Shown here piece after piece: positions 1 to 7,221 of a DNA stretch of 64,000 nt. The notes under the pieces were generated by a model. It made no database searches and had not been told where the DNA came from. It saw nothing but the letters and a program-made list of their open reading frames with translations. Position numbers and translations under genes: made by a program. The stretch is from JBBQXK01 sp038209775 (GTDB taxonomy: Bacteria; Pseudomonadota; Alphaproteobacteria; Rhodobacterales; Rhodobacteraceae): contig JBBQXK010000012.1 in assembly GCA_038209775.1 (NCBI GenBank), positions 24,167 to 88,166 on the forward strand. Direction: 5' to 3'. Positions within the stretch are counted from its first letter, which is position 1. The number at the start of each line of letters is the position of its first letter.

Positions 1-71
1 GCCACGGCATCACACCCGACGGCAAACCCGACAACGTGGCCCGCATGATCGACGTGGTGAGGGGCGGGTGA
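1..71 (+). CDS. 3' end of an unidentified gene (truncated by window edge)
   Basis: Only the last 22 codons are present (reading from base 3), ending HGITPDGKPDNVARMIDVV then RGG and TGA. Coding is supported by the stop overlapping the GTG start of the next gene in a GTGA junction, which indicates translational coupling. The fragment is too short to assign a family, so no function is given. Confidence 0.55.
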   Translation, partial: HGITPDGKPDNVARMIDVVRGG

Positions 72-700
72 GTACAGCTTTCCTCAAATTCGCGGGGCCG
101 GAACTGTGGCACATCACGCCTGCCGAGAATCTGCCGTCGATCCGCAAGCTGGGGCTCCTGCGACCAATTTCGATGGCGGCACTGGCCGAGGTCGATCCAA
201 AGGAACTGCGCCTGCGGCTTGATCCGGTGAAACTGAACCTTGACGGTCCCCGCGCCCGCCTGCCGAACCAACAGGCCCTGCTGGCAGGGCAAGGGATGGA
301 TTTCCTTGACCCCGGCGTAACACTGGACCAATGGGCGCAGGTCTTGGAAAAGCGTATCTTCCTCTGGCCTGCGGGGCAGGGCCGGACGTTCAAGGAAAGC
401 CTGGGCGTGCCTGCCGCCACGATCCGGCTCAAGTCGGAAACGCTGTTGCGGATGTATGGTGAGACGATGGACCTGTCACCCATCGTCAGCGGCAACGCCC
501 GCCTGAACCCCGCACGGCGGGGTGAGTGGATGTATGTGCCCGCCTCGGACGCCGAGAAATTCCCCAAGAACCGCCAGCGTCTGGGTGTCGTCAAGGGTGA
601 CGATACCGTGGCCGAGGTTTCCCTGCGCACCGATCTGTCCGCAGCCTCTCTGTCCTGGGCGCTCGCGTCCCCCCTGCCCACCGGACCCGACCCCGACTGA
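68..700 (+). CDS. DUF7002 family protein, possibly with an ADP-ribosyltransferase-like fold
   Basis: A 210-residue soluble protein without signal peptide. Residues 10-30 read WHITPAENLPSIRKLGLL, resembling the opening strand and helix of DarT/DUF4433-type ADP-ribosyltransferases (H-x-T-x-x-x-N-L-x-x-I-x-x-x-G-L), and the rest looks like the DUF7002 family common in alphaproteobacteria. The start is a GTG overlapping the previous stop, so the two genes are coupled. The ADP-ribosyltransferase link is inferred only from this N-terminal motif; no catalytic Glu is identified and activity is unproven. No antitoxin-like macrodomain gene is visible nearby, although the upstream gene is cut off. Confidence 0.7.
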   Translation: MSTAFLKFAGPELWHITPAENLPSIRKLGLLRPISMAALAEVDPKELRLRLDPVKLNLDGPRARLPNQQALLAGQGMDFLDPGVTLDQWAQVLEKRIFLWPAGQGRTFKESLGVPAATIRLKSETLLRMYGETMDLSPIVSGNARLNPARRGEWMYVPASDAEKFPKNRQRLGVVKGDDTVAEVSLRTDLSAASLSWALASPLPTGPDPD

Positions 701-741
701 GGCCCCCCCAGACTGAGGCCCCCGATGACTGAGGCCCCCAT
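695..741 (+). repeat. Three tandem 16/16/15-bp units over a ribosome binding site and start codon
   Basis: Units begin at 695, 711 and 727 and read GACTGAGGCCCCC plus 2-3 bases. The first holds the stop of the DUF7002 gene. Units two and three each place GAGG 5-6 bases before an ATG (725 and 740), so the duplication gave the nitroreductase gene two equivalent initiation sites. Confidence 0.8.
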
Positions 742-1306
742 GACCGACGCCTTCACCTTTCTCGCCACCCGCCGGTCACACCCGGCCAAGACGCTGACCG
801 CCCCGGTCCCCGACCGCACGGGCCTGACCGCGATCCTGACCGCGGCCCTGCGGGTGCCCGACCATGGCAAGCTGGAACCCTGGCGGATCATCGTGCTGGA
901 ACGCGCGGCACTGGCCCGGCTGGCCGATCTGGTGACGGTGATCGGGCAAGAGGCCGGCACCGATGCCGACCTGATCGCCAAGGGGCGCGGGCAATTTGAT
1001 GCGTCGTCACTCGCCGTGGTGGTCGTGGCCTCGCCCAAGGACAGCCCCAAGATCCCGATGATCGAACAGACGCTGTCGGCGGGTGCCCTGTGCGTCGGGG
1101 TGGTCAATGCCGCCCATGCGGCGGGCTGGGGGGCGTGCTGGCTGACCGGCGCACCTTCCCATGACCGCGCGTTCATCGACCGCGGCCTTGGTCTTGCCCC
1201 CCAGGAATGGGTCGCGGGCATCATCCACATCGGCACCATCGGCACCATCCCCCCCGACCGCCCCCGCCCCGACCCCGCCCGCGTGGTCACCTGGGTCAGC
1301 GGCTGA
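740..1306 (+). CDS. Nitroreductase family protein (YdjA-like)
   Basis: About 188 residues with the short nitroreductase plan: RRSHPAKTL near the N-terminus for FMN phosphate contact, a central helix preceded by PDHGKLEPWRIIVLE, and a C-terminal WGACWLTGAP segment typical of single-domain YdjA-type FMN flavoproteins. The family reduces nitro compounds or quinones with NAD(P)H; the physiological substrate is unknown. Start choice: ATG 740 has GAGG five bases upstream; the in-frame ATG at 725 is equally placed because of a tandem repeat and would add MTEAP. The gene follows DUF7002 closely and is followed 10 bases later by the EI24 gene, so the three probably form one transcript. Confidence 0.88.
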   Translation: MTDAFTFLATRRSHPAKTLTAPVPDRTGLTAILTAALRVPDHGKLEPWRIIVLERAALARLADLVTVIGQEAGTDADLIAKGRGQFDASSLAVVVVASPKDSPKIPMIEQTLSAGALCVGVVNAAHAAGWGACWLTGAPSHDRAFIDRGLGLAPQEWVAGIIHIGTIGTIPPDRPRPDPARVVTWVSG

Positions 1307-1316
1307 GGCCCGTGGC

Positions 1317-2012
1317 GTGATCCTGGGTTCGTTCCTTGCCGCCGTGCGGCAGATGGGCGACGCCCGGTTTCGCCGGGTGATGGGGCTGGGGGTGCTGTTG
1401 TCGTTGGCCCTCCTCGTCGCGGTCTATGCGGTCTTTCTCATGCTGGTGCAGACGTTCACCCCTGAATCATTGACCATTCCCATCATCGGCGAGGTCAAGG
1501 GCCTGCACACCCTCCTCTCCTGGGCCTCGGCGCTGTTCATGCTAGCGCTCAGCGTGTTCCTGATGGTGCCGGTCGCGTCGGCGTTCTGCGGGCTGTTTCT
1601 TGAGGATGTGGCGCAAGCGGTCGAGGATGTCCACTATCCCCACCTGCCCCCCGTGCCACGCCAGTCCTTCGCCGATATCGCCATTGCCACGTTCAACTTC
1701 GTGGCCCTCATGGTGATGGTCAATCTGGGCGCGCTCGCGCTTGTCCCCTTCGCGGGCCCGCTGATCGTGCCCATGTTCTGGGCGGCGAACGGCCTCCTCC
1801 TCGGACGCGAGTATTTCACCATGGCCGCCGCCCGCCACCTGGGTCGCGCCGGTGCCCGCGACCTGCGCCGCCGCCATGGCTTGCGCATCTGGGCGGCAGG
1901 CATGCTGATGGCGGTGCCGCTGTCGATGCCACTGGTCAATCTGGTGATCCCGGTTCTGAGCGCCGCCACCTTCACCCACCTTTTCCACCGACTGATGGCA
2001 CGGCAGGGCTGA
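1317..2012 (+). CDS. EI24 domain membrane protein (CysZ-like)
   Basis: A 231-residue integral membrane protein read from GTG 1317 (ILGSFLAAVRQMGDARFRRVMG). Hydrophobic spans occur at about residues 20-42, 65-85, 130-160 and 190-215, and the stretch LFLEDVAQAVEDVHYPHLPP is typical of the EI24/CysZ family. CysZ is a sulfate-uptake-associated protein, but alphaproteobacterial EI24 proteins are not well characterised, so a transport role is inference. The start is placed by the family-like N-terminus; an upstream in-frame ATG at 1161 lies inside the nitroreductase gene and is not credible. A conserved 3' hairpin element follows 20 bases after the stop. Confidence 0.85.
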   Translation: MILGSFLAAVRQMGDARFRRVMGLGVLLSLALLVAVYAVFLMLVQTFTPESLTIPIIGEVKGLHTLLSWASALFMLALSVFLMVPVASAFCGLFLEDVAQAVEDVHYPHLPPVPRQSFADIAIATFNFVALMVMVNLGALALVPFAGPLIVPMFWAANGLLLGREYFTMAAARHLGRAGARDLRRRHGLRIWAAGMLMAVPLSMPLVNLVIPVLSAATFTHLFHRLMARQG

Positions 2013-2032
2013 CCGCCCCTTCCCCATTCACC

Positions 2033-2079
2033 TTGCACAAATATCCCACGGGGGGTGCGGGGGGTGTGAAACCCCCCGC
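2033..2079 (+). repeat. Copy 1 of a 47-bp 3'-end hairpin repeat (probable terminator)
   Basis: Starts TTGCACAAATATCCCACGGG and ends in a 9-bp stem GCGGGGGGT / ACCCCCCGC with loop GTGAA, 20 bases after the EI24 stop. A second copy in inverted genomic orientation is at 10512-10558, again about 19 bases after a stop (mtgA). The outer stem pair differs in a compensated way (G-C here, C-G there), so RNA pairing is conserved. There is no U tract, so termination is inferred. Confidence 0.8.
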
Positions 2080-2083
2080 TCTT

Positions 2084-3352
2084 TCAACCGTTCTCACGCA
2101 GGACAGCACCCGCCAGATACAGCGACCCGCAGATCAGCACCCGCGCCCCCGGTTCCAGCGCCGCGATGTCCTGCAACGCAGTCAGAACCCCGTCTGCCTC
2201 GACCGCCGCAATCCCCACCTCACGCGCAACCCGCGCGGTGTGGTCAGCGGGCAAGGTGTTGATCTCGCCCGGGATCGACACCGCCTGTAGGCCCGCCAGA
2301 TGCGGGGCGAGGGGGCGCAGATACCCTGCGATATCCTTGGTGTTCAGCATCCCGCAAATCGCATGGGTCGCGCGCCGGGGCATCGCGGCCAGCGTTGCGG
2401 CCAACGCCTGCCCCCCCGCAGGATTGTGCCCGCCGTCCAGCCACAATTCTACCCCCGGTGCGGCCTCGACCAGCGGCCCTTGCCGCAGGCGCTGCATCCG
2501 GGCGGGCCAGTAGGCGCGGATCACCGCCGCCTCGCAGGCCGCCGCATCCGCCCCAAGATAGCGCAGCGCCATCAGCGCAGCCCCGGCGTTGTCGATCTGG
2601 TGCGGTCCGGGCAGGTTCGGCAGCGGCAGGTCCAGCAACCCGTTCTCATCCTGAAACACCATCCGCCCCCGGTCGGCATAACAGTGCCAGTGCTGCCCCC
2701 GCACCATCAGGGGCGCCCCCAGCCGTGCCGCCCGGGCCTCGATCACCGCCAGCCCCTCATCCGTCTGCGGCCCCACGACACAAGGCACGCCGCGCTTGAG
2801 GATCCCCGCCTTTTCGCCGGCAATCTCGGCCACCGTGTCACCCAGATACTGCTGATGGTCCAGCGACACCGGCGTGATGATGCACAGGGCGGGTTTGTCG
2901 ATCACGTTCGTCGCATCCAGCCGCCCGCCCAAGCCCACCTCCAGCAACAGCCAGTCCGCAGGCACCCGCGCGAACGCAAGGTACGCCGCCGCCGTGGTGA
3001 TCTCGAAAAACGTGATCGCGTCAGTGCCGTTCGCCGCCGTGCATTCATCCAGCAACGCGGTCAGATGCTCCTCTGCAATCAGCGTCCCCGCCAGCCTGAT
3101 CCGCTCATGAAACCGGGCAAGGTGCGGCGAGGTATAGGCGTGAACGCGCGCACCGCCCGCCTCCAGCCCCGCGCGGATCATCGCCTGCGTCGATCCCTTG
3201 CCATTGGTCCCCGCCACATGGACCACCGGCGGCAACAGCCCCTCGGGGTGGCCCAGACGCGCCAGAAGGCGGTGCATCCGGTCAAGCGTCAGGTCGATGA
3301 CCTTGGGGTGCAGCGTCATCATCCGCTGCAGGATCACGTCCGAGGGGTTCAC
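2084..3352 (-). CDS. folC: Bifunctional folylpolyglutamate synthase / dihydrofolate synthase
   Basis: A 422-residue cytoplasmic Mur-ligase-family enzyme that adds glutamate to dihydropteroate and to folates using ATP. The ATP-binding P-loop GTNGKGST lies at residues 48-55, and the C-terminal domain carries DGGHNPAGGQALAATLAAM, the ligase motif that contacts the aminoacyl substrate. Length is normal for the family. Its start overlaps the accD stop by four bases (ATGA), an arrangement well known in proteobacteria (accD-folC), so the two are co-transcribed and translationally coupled. The gene converges on the EI24 gene with a hairpin element between them. Confidence 0.97.
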   Translation of the reverse strand: MNPSDVILQRMMTLHPKVIDLTLDRMHRLLARLGHPEGLLPPVVHVAGTNGKGSTQAMIRAGLEAGGARVHAYTSPHLARFHERIRLAGTLIAEEHLTALLDECTAANGTDAITFFEITTAAAYLAFARVPADWLLLEVGLGGRLDATNVIDKPALCIITPVSLDHQQYLGDTVAEIAGEKAGILKRGVPCVVGPQTDEGLAVIEARAARLGAPLMVRGQHWHCYADRGRMVFQDENGLLDLPLPNLPGPHQIDNAGAALMALRYLGADAAACEAAVIRAYWPARMQRLRQGPLVEAAPGVELWLDGGHNPAGGQALAATLAAMPRRATHAICGMLNTKDIAGYLRPLAPHLAGLQAVSIPGEINTLPADHTARVAREVGIAAVEADGVLTALQDIAALEPGARVLICGSLYLAGAVLRENG

Positions 3353-4266
3353 GCCGGGGTCACCGCCGGGGCGGGCTCGGCAGGCACCGGCGCGGCAAGC
3401 TCTCCCTTGATCGCGGGCGGCAGGCGCAACAGCATCCGCAGCACCGTCGTCAGCTCATCCCGCATCGCGCGGCGGTGGGTCACCCGGTCCAGCATCCCGT
3501 GGTCCAACAGATACTCCGCTCGCTGAAACCCCTCGGGCAGCTTTTCGCGAATGGTCTGCTCGATCACCCGCGGCCCGGCAAAGCAGATCAGCGCATTCGG
3601 CTCGGCAATCTGCACGTCACCCAGCATGGCATAGCTGGCGGTCACACCACCCGTGGTGGGATGGGTCAGCACCGCCACATAAGGCAGCCCCGCCTCGCGC
3701 AGCATCTGCACGGCCACCGTGGTGCGCGGCATCTGCATCAGGGACAGGATCCCCTCTTGCATCCGCGCGCCGCCTGCGGCCGAAAACAGCACCAGCGGGC
3801 ATTTCCGCTTTACCGCGCGGTCGGCTGCGGCCAGCATCGCGTTGCCGACATACATGCCCATCGAGCCTGCCATGAAGCTGAAATCCTGCGCCACGGCGAC
3901 AATGGGCGTCCGCGCCACCTCACCCTCGGCCACCAGCATCGCGTCCTTCTCGCCGGTGGCCTTTTGCGCGGCTTTCAGACGTTCGGGGTACTTCTTCTGG
4001 TCGCGGAACAGCAACGGATCGACCAATGGTTCCGGCACCTTGACCTCGGTGAACACGCCGCCGTCGAACAGGTTGGCGAACCGTGCCCGGGGCGTGATCG
4101 CCATGTGGTGATCGCAGTTGGTGCAGACGAAAAGGTTGTCCGCCAGTTCCCGGTGAAACAGCATCGTGCCGCACTCGGGGCACTTCGTCCACAGGTTCTC
4201 GGGCACCTCGCGGCGCGAGAAGAGCGAGTTGATCTTGGGGCGGACGTAGTTGGTGATCCAGTTCAT
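3349..4266 (-). CDS. accD: Acetyl-CoA carboxylase carboxyltransferase subunit beta
   Basis: A 305-residue subunit that, with AccA, transfers CO2 from biotinyl-BCCP to acetyl-CoA in fatty acid synthesis. The N-terminal zinc ribbon is intact with Cys at 29, 32, 48 and 51 (TKCPECG and FVCTNC). The crotonase-fold carboxyltransferase domain follows, with SAAGGARMQEGILSLMQM and HPTTGGVTASYAMLGDV, motifs that form the oxyanion and CoA pocket. The C-terminus ends in a Pro/Ala-rich tail (PVPAEPAPAVTPA) common in Rhodobacterales. It is first in an accD-folC pair. Confidence 0.98.
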   Translation of the reverse strand: MNWITNYVRPKINSLFSRREVPENLWTKCPECGTMLFHRELADNLFVCTNCDHHMAITPRARFANLFDGGVFTEVKVPEPLVDPLLFRDQKKYPERLKAAQKATGEKDAMLVAEGEVARTPIVAVAQDFSFMAGSMGMYVGNAMLAAADRAVKRKCPLVLFSAAGGARMQEGILSLMQMPRTTVAVQMLREAGLPYVAVLTHPTTGGVTASYAMLGDVQIAEPNALICFAGPRVIEQTIREKLPEGFQRAEYLLDHGMLDRVTHRRAMRDELTTVLRMLLRLPPAIKGELAAPVPAEPAPAVTPA

Positions 4267-4328
4267 CGCGCCGTTCCCCTGCCCGTTGCGTCAGGGTCGG
4301 AGATAAGGCGCAGGGGCGGGAAATGCAA

Positions 4329-5084
4329 TCACGAGGTGGGTGGTGACGCGAGGCGGACGCGGGCGTCTGGGCCCTTGGGGTCACATGTATATCGCCCCTT
4401 GCGCGCCGGTGCCAACAGCCATGCGCGCCATGTTTTCTCGGGTTCGGTGCTGATGTTGGTGCCAAGTTTGCGATGAACGGTGGCGCTCAGATCAGTCAGC
4501 GTCATACCCTTCGCCCCTGCCTCACGTACAGTTGCGAGCACGAAGTCCTTGAGCAGCGGTTTGGCTGGCGAAGCAGTCCTTTCGACGGCAACCGCCACAG
4601 GCGCCTCGGTCGGTAACGGGTCAGTCATCTCGATGAACGAATGTCCGACATGGCGCAAGGCCGCCTTTGCCTTCTTGTCCGCCATCACCACCACGCGACA
4701 GCCGACTTCGCGCAAGTGTCTGACAAGGTGTGTCAATCCCCCGTCTGCCGTGACGATCACGAAATCACGGATGCCTCCCGCCGCCAGCTTGATCGCCTCG
4801 ATGGTCATGAGGATATCGGCCGAGTTCCGGCCCTCGGGCGTGTGGATCACACGCAGCGCCGGATGGTCCTGCCATCCGCCAAGGGCGGTCAGGTTGCCAT
4901 AGACATGACGGATGGCAAACGCTTCGGGGTGGGCGGCCAGAACTTGCGGCGCGAAGGCAGGGCCGACGTTTTCACCATCAATCAGCAGCGCCCAGTTGCC
5001 GGTCTGCCCCACGGCCAGATGCCGCCTGAAATCGCCCGACTGATCCACCGCGAAACCCCCGCTCTTTGCAGCAAGGATCGCCAT
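4329..5084 (-). CDS. NYN (PIN-like) domain protein with C-terminal OST-HTH-like domain, paralogue 1
   Basis: A 251-residue protein. The NYN/LabA-type nuclease fold shows ALLIDGENV (Asp36) and NSADILMTIEA (Asp90), then VTADGGLTHL. In the neighbouring paralogue the third motif is SSDSDF; here the second acidic residue is replaced by Gly116, so the metal site is incomplete and nuclease activity doubtful. The C-terminal segment (about residues 165-250, LLKDFVLATVREAGAKGMTLTDL) looks like an OST-HTH/LOTUS-type winged helix for RNA binding. It sits 27 bases downstream of the intact paralogue, probably in one transcript. The RNA-processing role is inferred from domain architecture. Confidence 0.82.
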   Translation of the reverse strand: MAILAAKSGGFAVDQSGDFRRHLAVGQTGNWALLIDGENVGPAFAPQVLAAHPEAFAIRHVYGNLTALGGWQDHPALRVIHTPEGRNSADILMTIEAIKLAAGGIRDFVIVTADGGLTHLVRHLREVGCRVVVMADKKAKAALRHVGHSFIEMTDPLPTEAPVAVAVERTASPAKPLLKDFVLATVREAGAKGMTLTDLSATVHRKLGTNISTEPEKTWRAWLLAPARKGRYTCDPKGPDARVRLASPPTS

Positions 5085-5111
5085 CCGATTGCGGCACCGC
5101 CAAGGCGGGTT

Positions 5112-5852
5112 TCAGGCAACGTCGCGCATTTCCAACAGGTTGCCGCGCTTTCGCACCTCAAAGCGGCTGGTGAGGCGGGCGACCAGTTCCGACAGTTTCG
5201 GCGCGCCATAGGTGCGGGTGTCAAAGTCGGGGACGGCCTGGGTGATGAACTGCCCGACCTGGCCCAGCGAGTACCACTCACCATCCGGGTCAATCGCGCG
5301 CATCGCGGCGATGATCAGGGGGATGGCCTTGGCGGGGGGTTCCTTGAGGCCCGGTTTGGCGGGTTCAGAGGGGGCCTCGGTGGGTTTCGGGGTTTCCTTG
5401 GGCTCTTCGCCTGACGCCAGATTCTCGACGTAAATGAACCGCTTGCAGGCCATCCGAAACGCCTCGGGCGTCTTTTTCTCGCCGATGCCATAGACATCGA
5501 GGCCCTGTTCGCGGATGCGGGCGGCCAGCCGGGTGAAATCGCTGTCGGACGACACCAGCACAAAGCCGTCAAACAGCCCCGAATGCAGGAAATCCATGGC
5601 GGCGATGACCAGACCTATGTCACTGGCATTCTTGCCTTTTGTGTTGGAAAACTGCTGATCCGCCACCAGCCCCAGTGCCGCCACCTTGCGCGCCCAGGCC
5701 CCCAGACGGGTGGCCGACCAGTCGCCATAGATGCGCCGTACCGACGCCTCGCCCAGGCCTGCGATTTCCTCGAATATCGCCTCGGCATAGCCGGCGGGGA
5801 CGTTGTCGGCGTCGATCAGGACGGCAAGGCGGGGGGCGCGGGGTTCGGGCAT
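5112..5852 (-). CDS. NYN domain nuclease with OST-HTH/LOTUS domain, paralogue 2
   Basis: Read from ATG 5852 it encodes 246 residues. The PIN-like NYN fold has all acidic positions: VLIDADNV (Asp14), NASDIGLVIAAMD (Asp78) and VSSDSDFTRLA (Asp103, Asp105). A Pro/Glu/Lys-rich linker (residues about 135-165) leads to a C-terminal OST-HTH domain (AIPLIIAAMRAIDPDGEWYSLGQVGQ to NLLEMRDVA). This NYN-linker-OHA arrangement is that of the LabA/DUF88 family; members are thought to be RNA endonucleases. An upstream in-frame extension was rejected because it runs through the RidA gene on the other strand and lacks family similarity. Confidence 0.88.
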   Translation of the reverse strand: MPEPRAPRLAVLIDADNVPAGYAEAIFEEIAGLGEASVRRIYGDWSATRLGAWARKVAALGLVADQQFSNTKGKNASDIGLVIAAMDFLHSGLFDGFVLVSSDSDFTRLAARIREQGLDVYGIGEKKTPEAFRMACKRFIYVENLASGEEPKETPKPTEAPSEPAKPGLKEPPAKAIPLIIAAMRAIDPDGEWYSLGQVGQFITQAVPDFDTRTYGAPKLSELVARLTSRFEVRKRGNLLEMRDVA

Positions 5853-5945
5853 GGCGTGTCCTTTTCGCCTTTGTGCCCGAAAGGGGCGGGGCTGGAAAGG
5901 CGCAATCGGGGGTGTAAGCTGGGCTTGCACAAGGAGAACCAAGTG

Positions 5946-6434
5946 ATGACCCAAAGCCCTGAAACCATTGCCACTTCCATGGGCCTTGACCTGCCCGACT
6001 TTGACCGTGACGGCTATTACGGCGCCGGATACGGCACGATGAAGCCCTATCACCGGGTTGGCAGCCTGTTGTTTTTGTCGGGCCATGTGGCGCAGGTGGG
6101 CACGGCGATCACCCACAAGGGGCGGCTTGGGGCGGGTGTGACGACCGAGCAGGGCTATGCCGCGGCGCGCCAGACCGGGATCAACGTGCTGGGCGGGATC
6201 CGGCAGGCGCTGGGGTCGCTGGACCGGGTGAAGTGCATGGTCAGGACGCTGAATTTCGTGGTCTGCACGCCGGAGTTCGAGGATGTCCACAAGGTGTCAT
6301 CGGGCCTGTCCGACCTTTTGGTCGAGGTGTTCGGGCCCGAGCGGGGCCTTGGCGGGCGGGCGACCATCGGGGTGATGGCGCTGGCGGGTGGCGTGTGTTT
6401 CGAGACATGGGCCACGGTCGAGGTTGAGGATTGA
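5946..6434 (+). CDS. RidA/YjgF family protein
   Basis: A 162-residue protein of the RidA superfamily, whose archetype deaminates reactive enamine/imine intermediates. Visible family marks are LLFLSGHVAQ in the first half and NFVVCTPEFEDVHKVSSGLSDLLVEVFG with a final GRATIGVMALAGGVCFETWATVEVE. The canonical RidA active-site Arg context is altered (GRATIGVMALAG), so this belongs to a divergent subgroup and may not deaminate imines. AAGGAG sits 9 bases before ATG 5946; an adjacent GTG (5943) is an alternative start. The gene is divergent from the NYN pair. Confidence 0.87.
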   Translation: MTQSPETIATSMGLDLPDFDRDGYYGAGYGTMKPYHRVGSLLFLSGHVAQVGTAITHKGRLGAGVTTEQGYAAARQTGINVLGGIRQALGSLDRVKCMVRTLNFVVCTPEFEDVHKVSSGLSDLLVEVFGPERGLGGRATIGVMALAGGVCFETWATVEVED

Positions 6435-6476
6435 CAGACGAATCGGGTTAACAGGCTGAAATGCCGTGAAAACCGC

Positions 6477-6538
6477 CGTATTCGGAACGTAAGTTTCCCG
6501 TATTCGCTGCGTATTCGATCTGTATGTACAGGCGTACG
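6477..6538 (+). repeat. Array A: 11-bp-periodic YGTA repeats
   Basis: Five consecutive 11-bp units start at 6477, 6488, 6499, 6510 and 6521: CGTATTCGGAA, CGTAAGTTTCC, CGTATTCGCTG, CGTATTCGATC, TGTATGTACAG; a sixth CGTA follows at 6533, 12 bp on. Array B at 29531 has the same unit type and exactly the same start spacing. It occupies the gap between the ridA-like gene and a small secreted protein. The fifth unit is a palindrome. Function is unknown; a phased protein-binding array is the simplest reading. Confidence 0.8.
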
Positions 6539-6639
6539 GTCGGGGGTGGGGTTCATGCAACGTGCGGTAACGGTGCGAATGGCTTGCCCACCGGGGCGGG
6601 CGGGCGCATGATCTGTGGCAAGGGCAAGGGGAATTGGTG

Positions 6640-6846
6640 ATGGGGCACGGTATTCGGGTGGGTGTTCTGGCGACGCTGGCGATGCTGTCGCCGGTGGCGG
6701 TGCTGGCGGCCCCCGTCTGTGCGGCATGGCTGGATCAGGGCGACGGCACGTCGTGGACCACCTGCGTTGATGACAACGGTGGACAGACCTGCTGGCGCAT
6801 CAGCAATGCAAGCGGCAGCAAGGAATATCAGGTGACCTGCGGCTGA
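6640..6846 (+). CDS. Small secreted cysteine-containing protein
   Basis: A 68-residue product starting MGHGIRVGVLATLAMLSPVAVLAAP, a clear Sec signal peptide with cleavage likely after VLA-A. The mature part is about 43 residues with four cysteines (VCAAW, TTCVDD, QTCWR, VTCG), which suggests disulfide bonding in the periplasm or outside. ATG 6640 is chosen over the one at 6634 because AAGGGG lies better placed upstream of it. No family is recognised. Confidence 0.6.
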   Translation: MGHGIRVGVLATLAMLSPVAVLAAPVCAAWLDQGDGTSWTTCVDDNGGQTCWRISNASGSKEYQVTCG

Positions 6847-6852
6847 GGCGGG

Positions 6853-7221
6853 TCAGCAGGCGGTCGCCTGCAACTGCGCCAGTATCCGGCGCGCCTTGGG
6901 CGGGTCCGGCGGCAGGCCCAGCATGAAATCGGCGGCCTTCATCGGCTCGACCAGACTGGCGCGCATGACTTCGGCACCGCAGACGAAGATCACCATTTCC
7001 GACCCCACGGCACGGGCGGTCATTGCGGCAAATGCGGCGTCGTGGGTCGGGTCCAGCCGCACCCGGATGGCCGGGGCGTCGGCGTAGCCCGAGGCCACCA
7101 CCGATTGCACATCGCCGGCCGGAACGCTGAGGACGTCACCTGCGGCCTTGATCCGCAGGAATTCCTCGGCGGCGGCGGGCGGGGCCAAGAGCATGGCGGC
7201 ACACAGGAACAGGCATTTCAT
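6853..7221 (-). CDS. Periplasmic protein of unknown function
   Basis: A 122-residue product starting MKCLFLCAAMLLAPPAAAEEF, a Sec signal peptide with probable cleavage at AAA-E. The mature domain reads EFLRIKAAGDVLSVPAGDVQSV and VRLDPTHDAAFAAMTARAVGSEMVIFVCGAEVM, loosely like small SecD-P1-type beta-alpha modules, but the match is too weak for a call. Its start overlaps the stop of the alpha/beta hydrolase gene by four bases, so the two are coupled. An ATG four codons upstream would spoil the signal peptide and was rejected. Confidence 0.7.
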   Translation of the reverse strand: MKCLFLCAAMLLAPPAAAEEFLRIKAAGDVLSVPAGDVQSVVASGYADAPAIRVRLDPTHDAAFAAMTARAVGSEMVIFVCGAEVMRASLVEPMKAADFMLGLPPDPPKARRILAQLQATAC

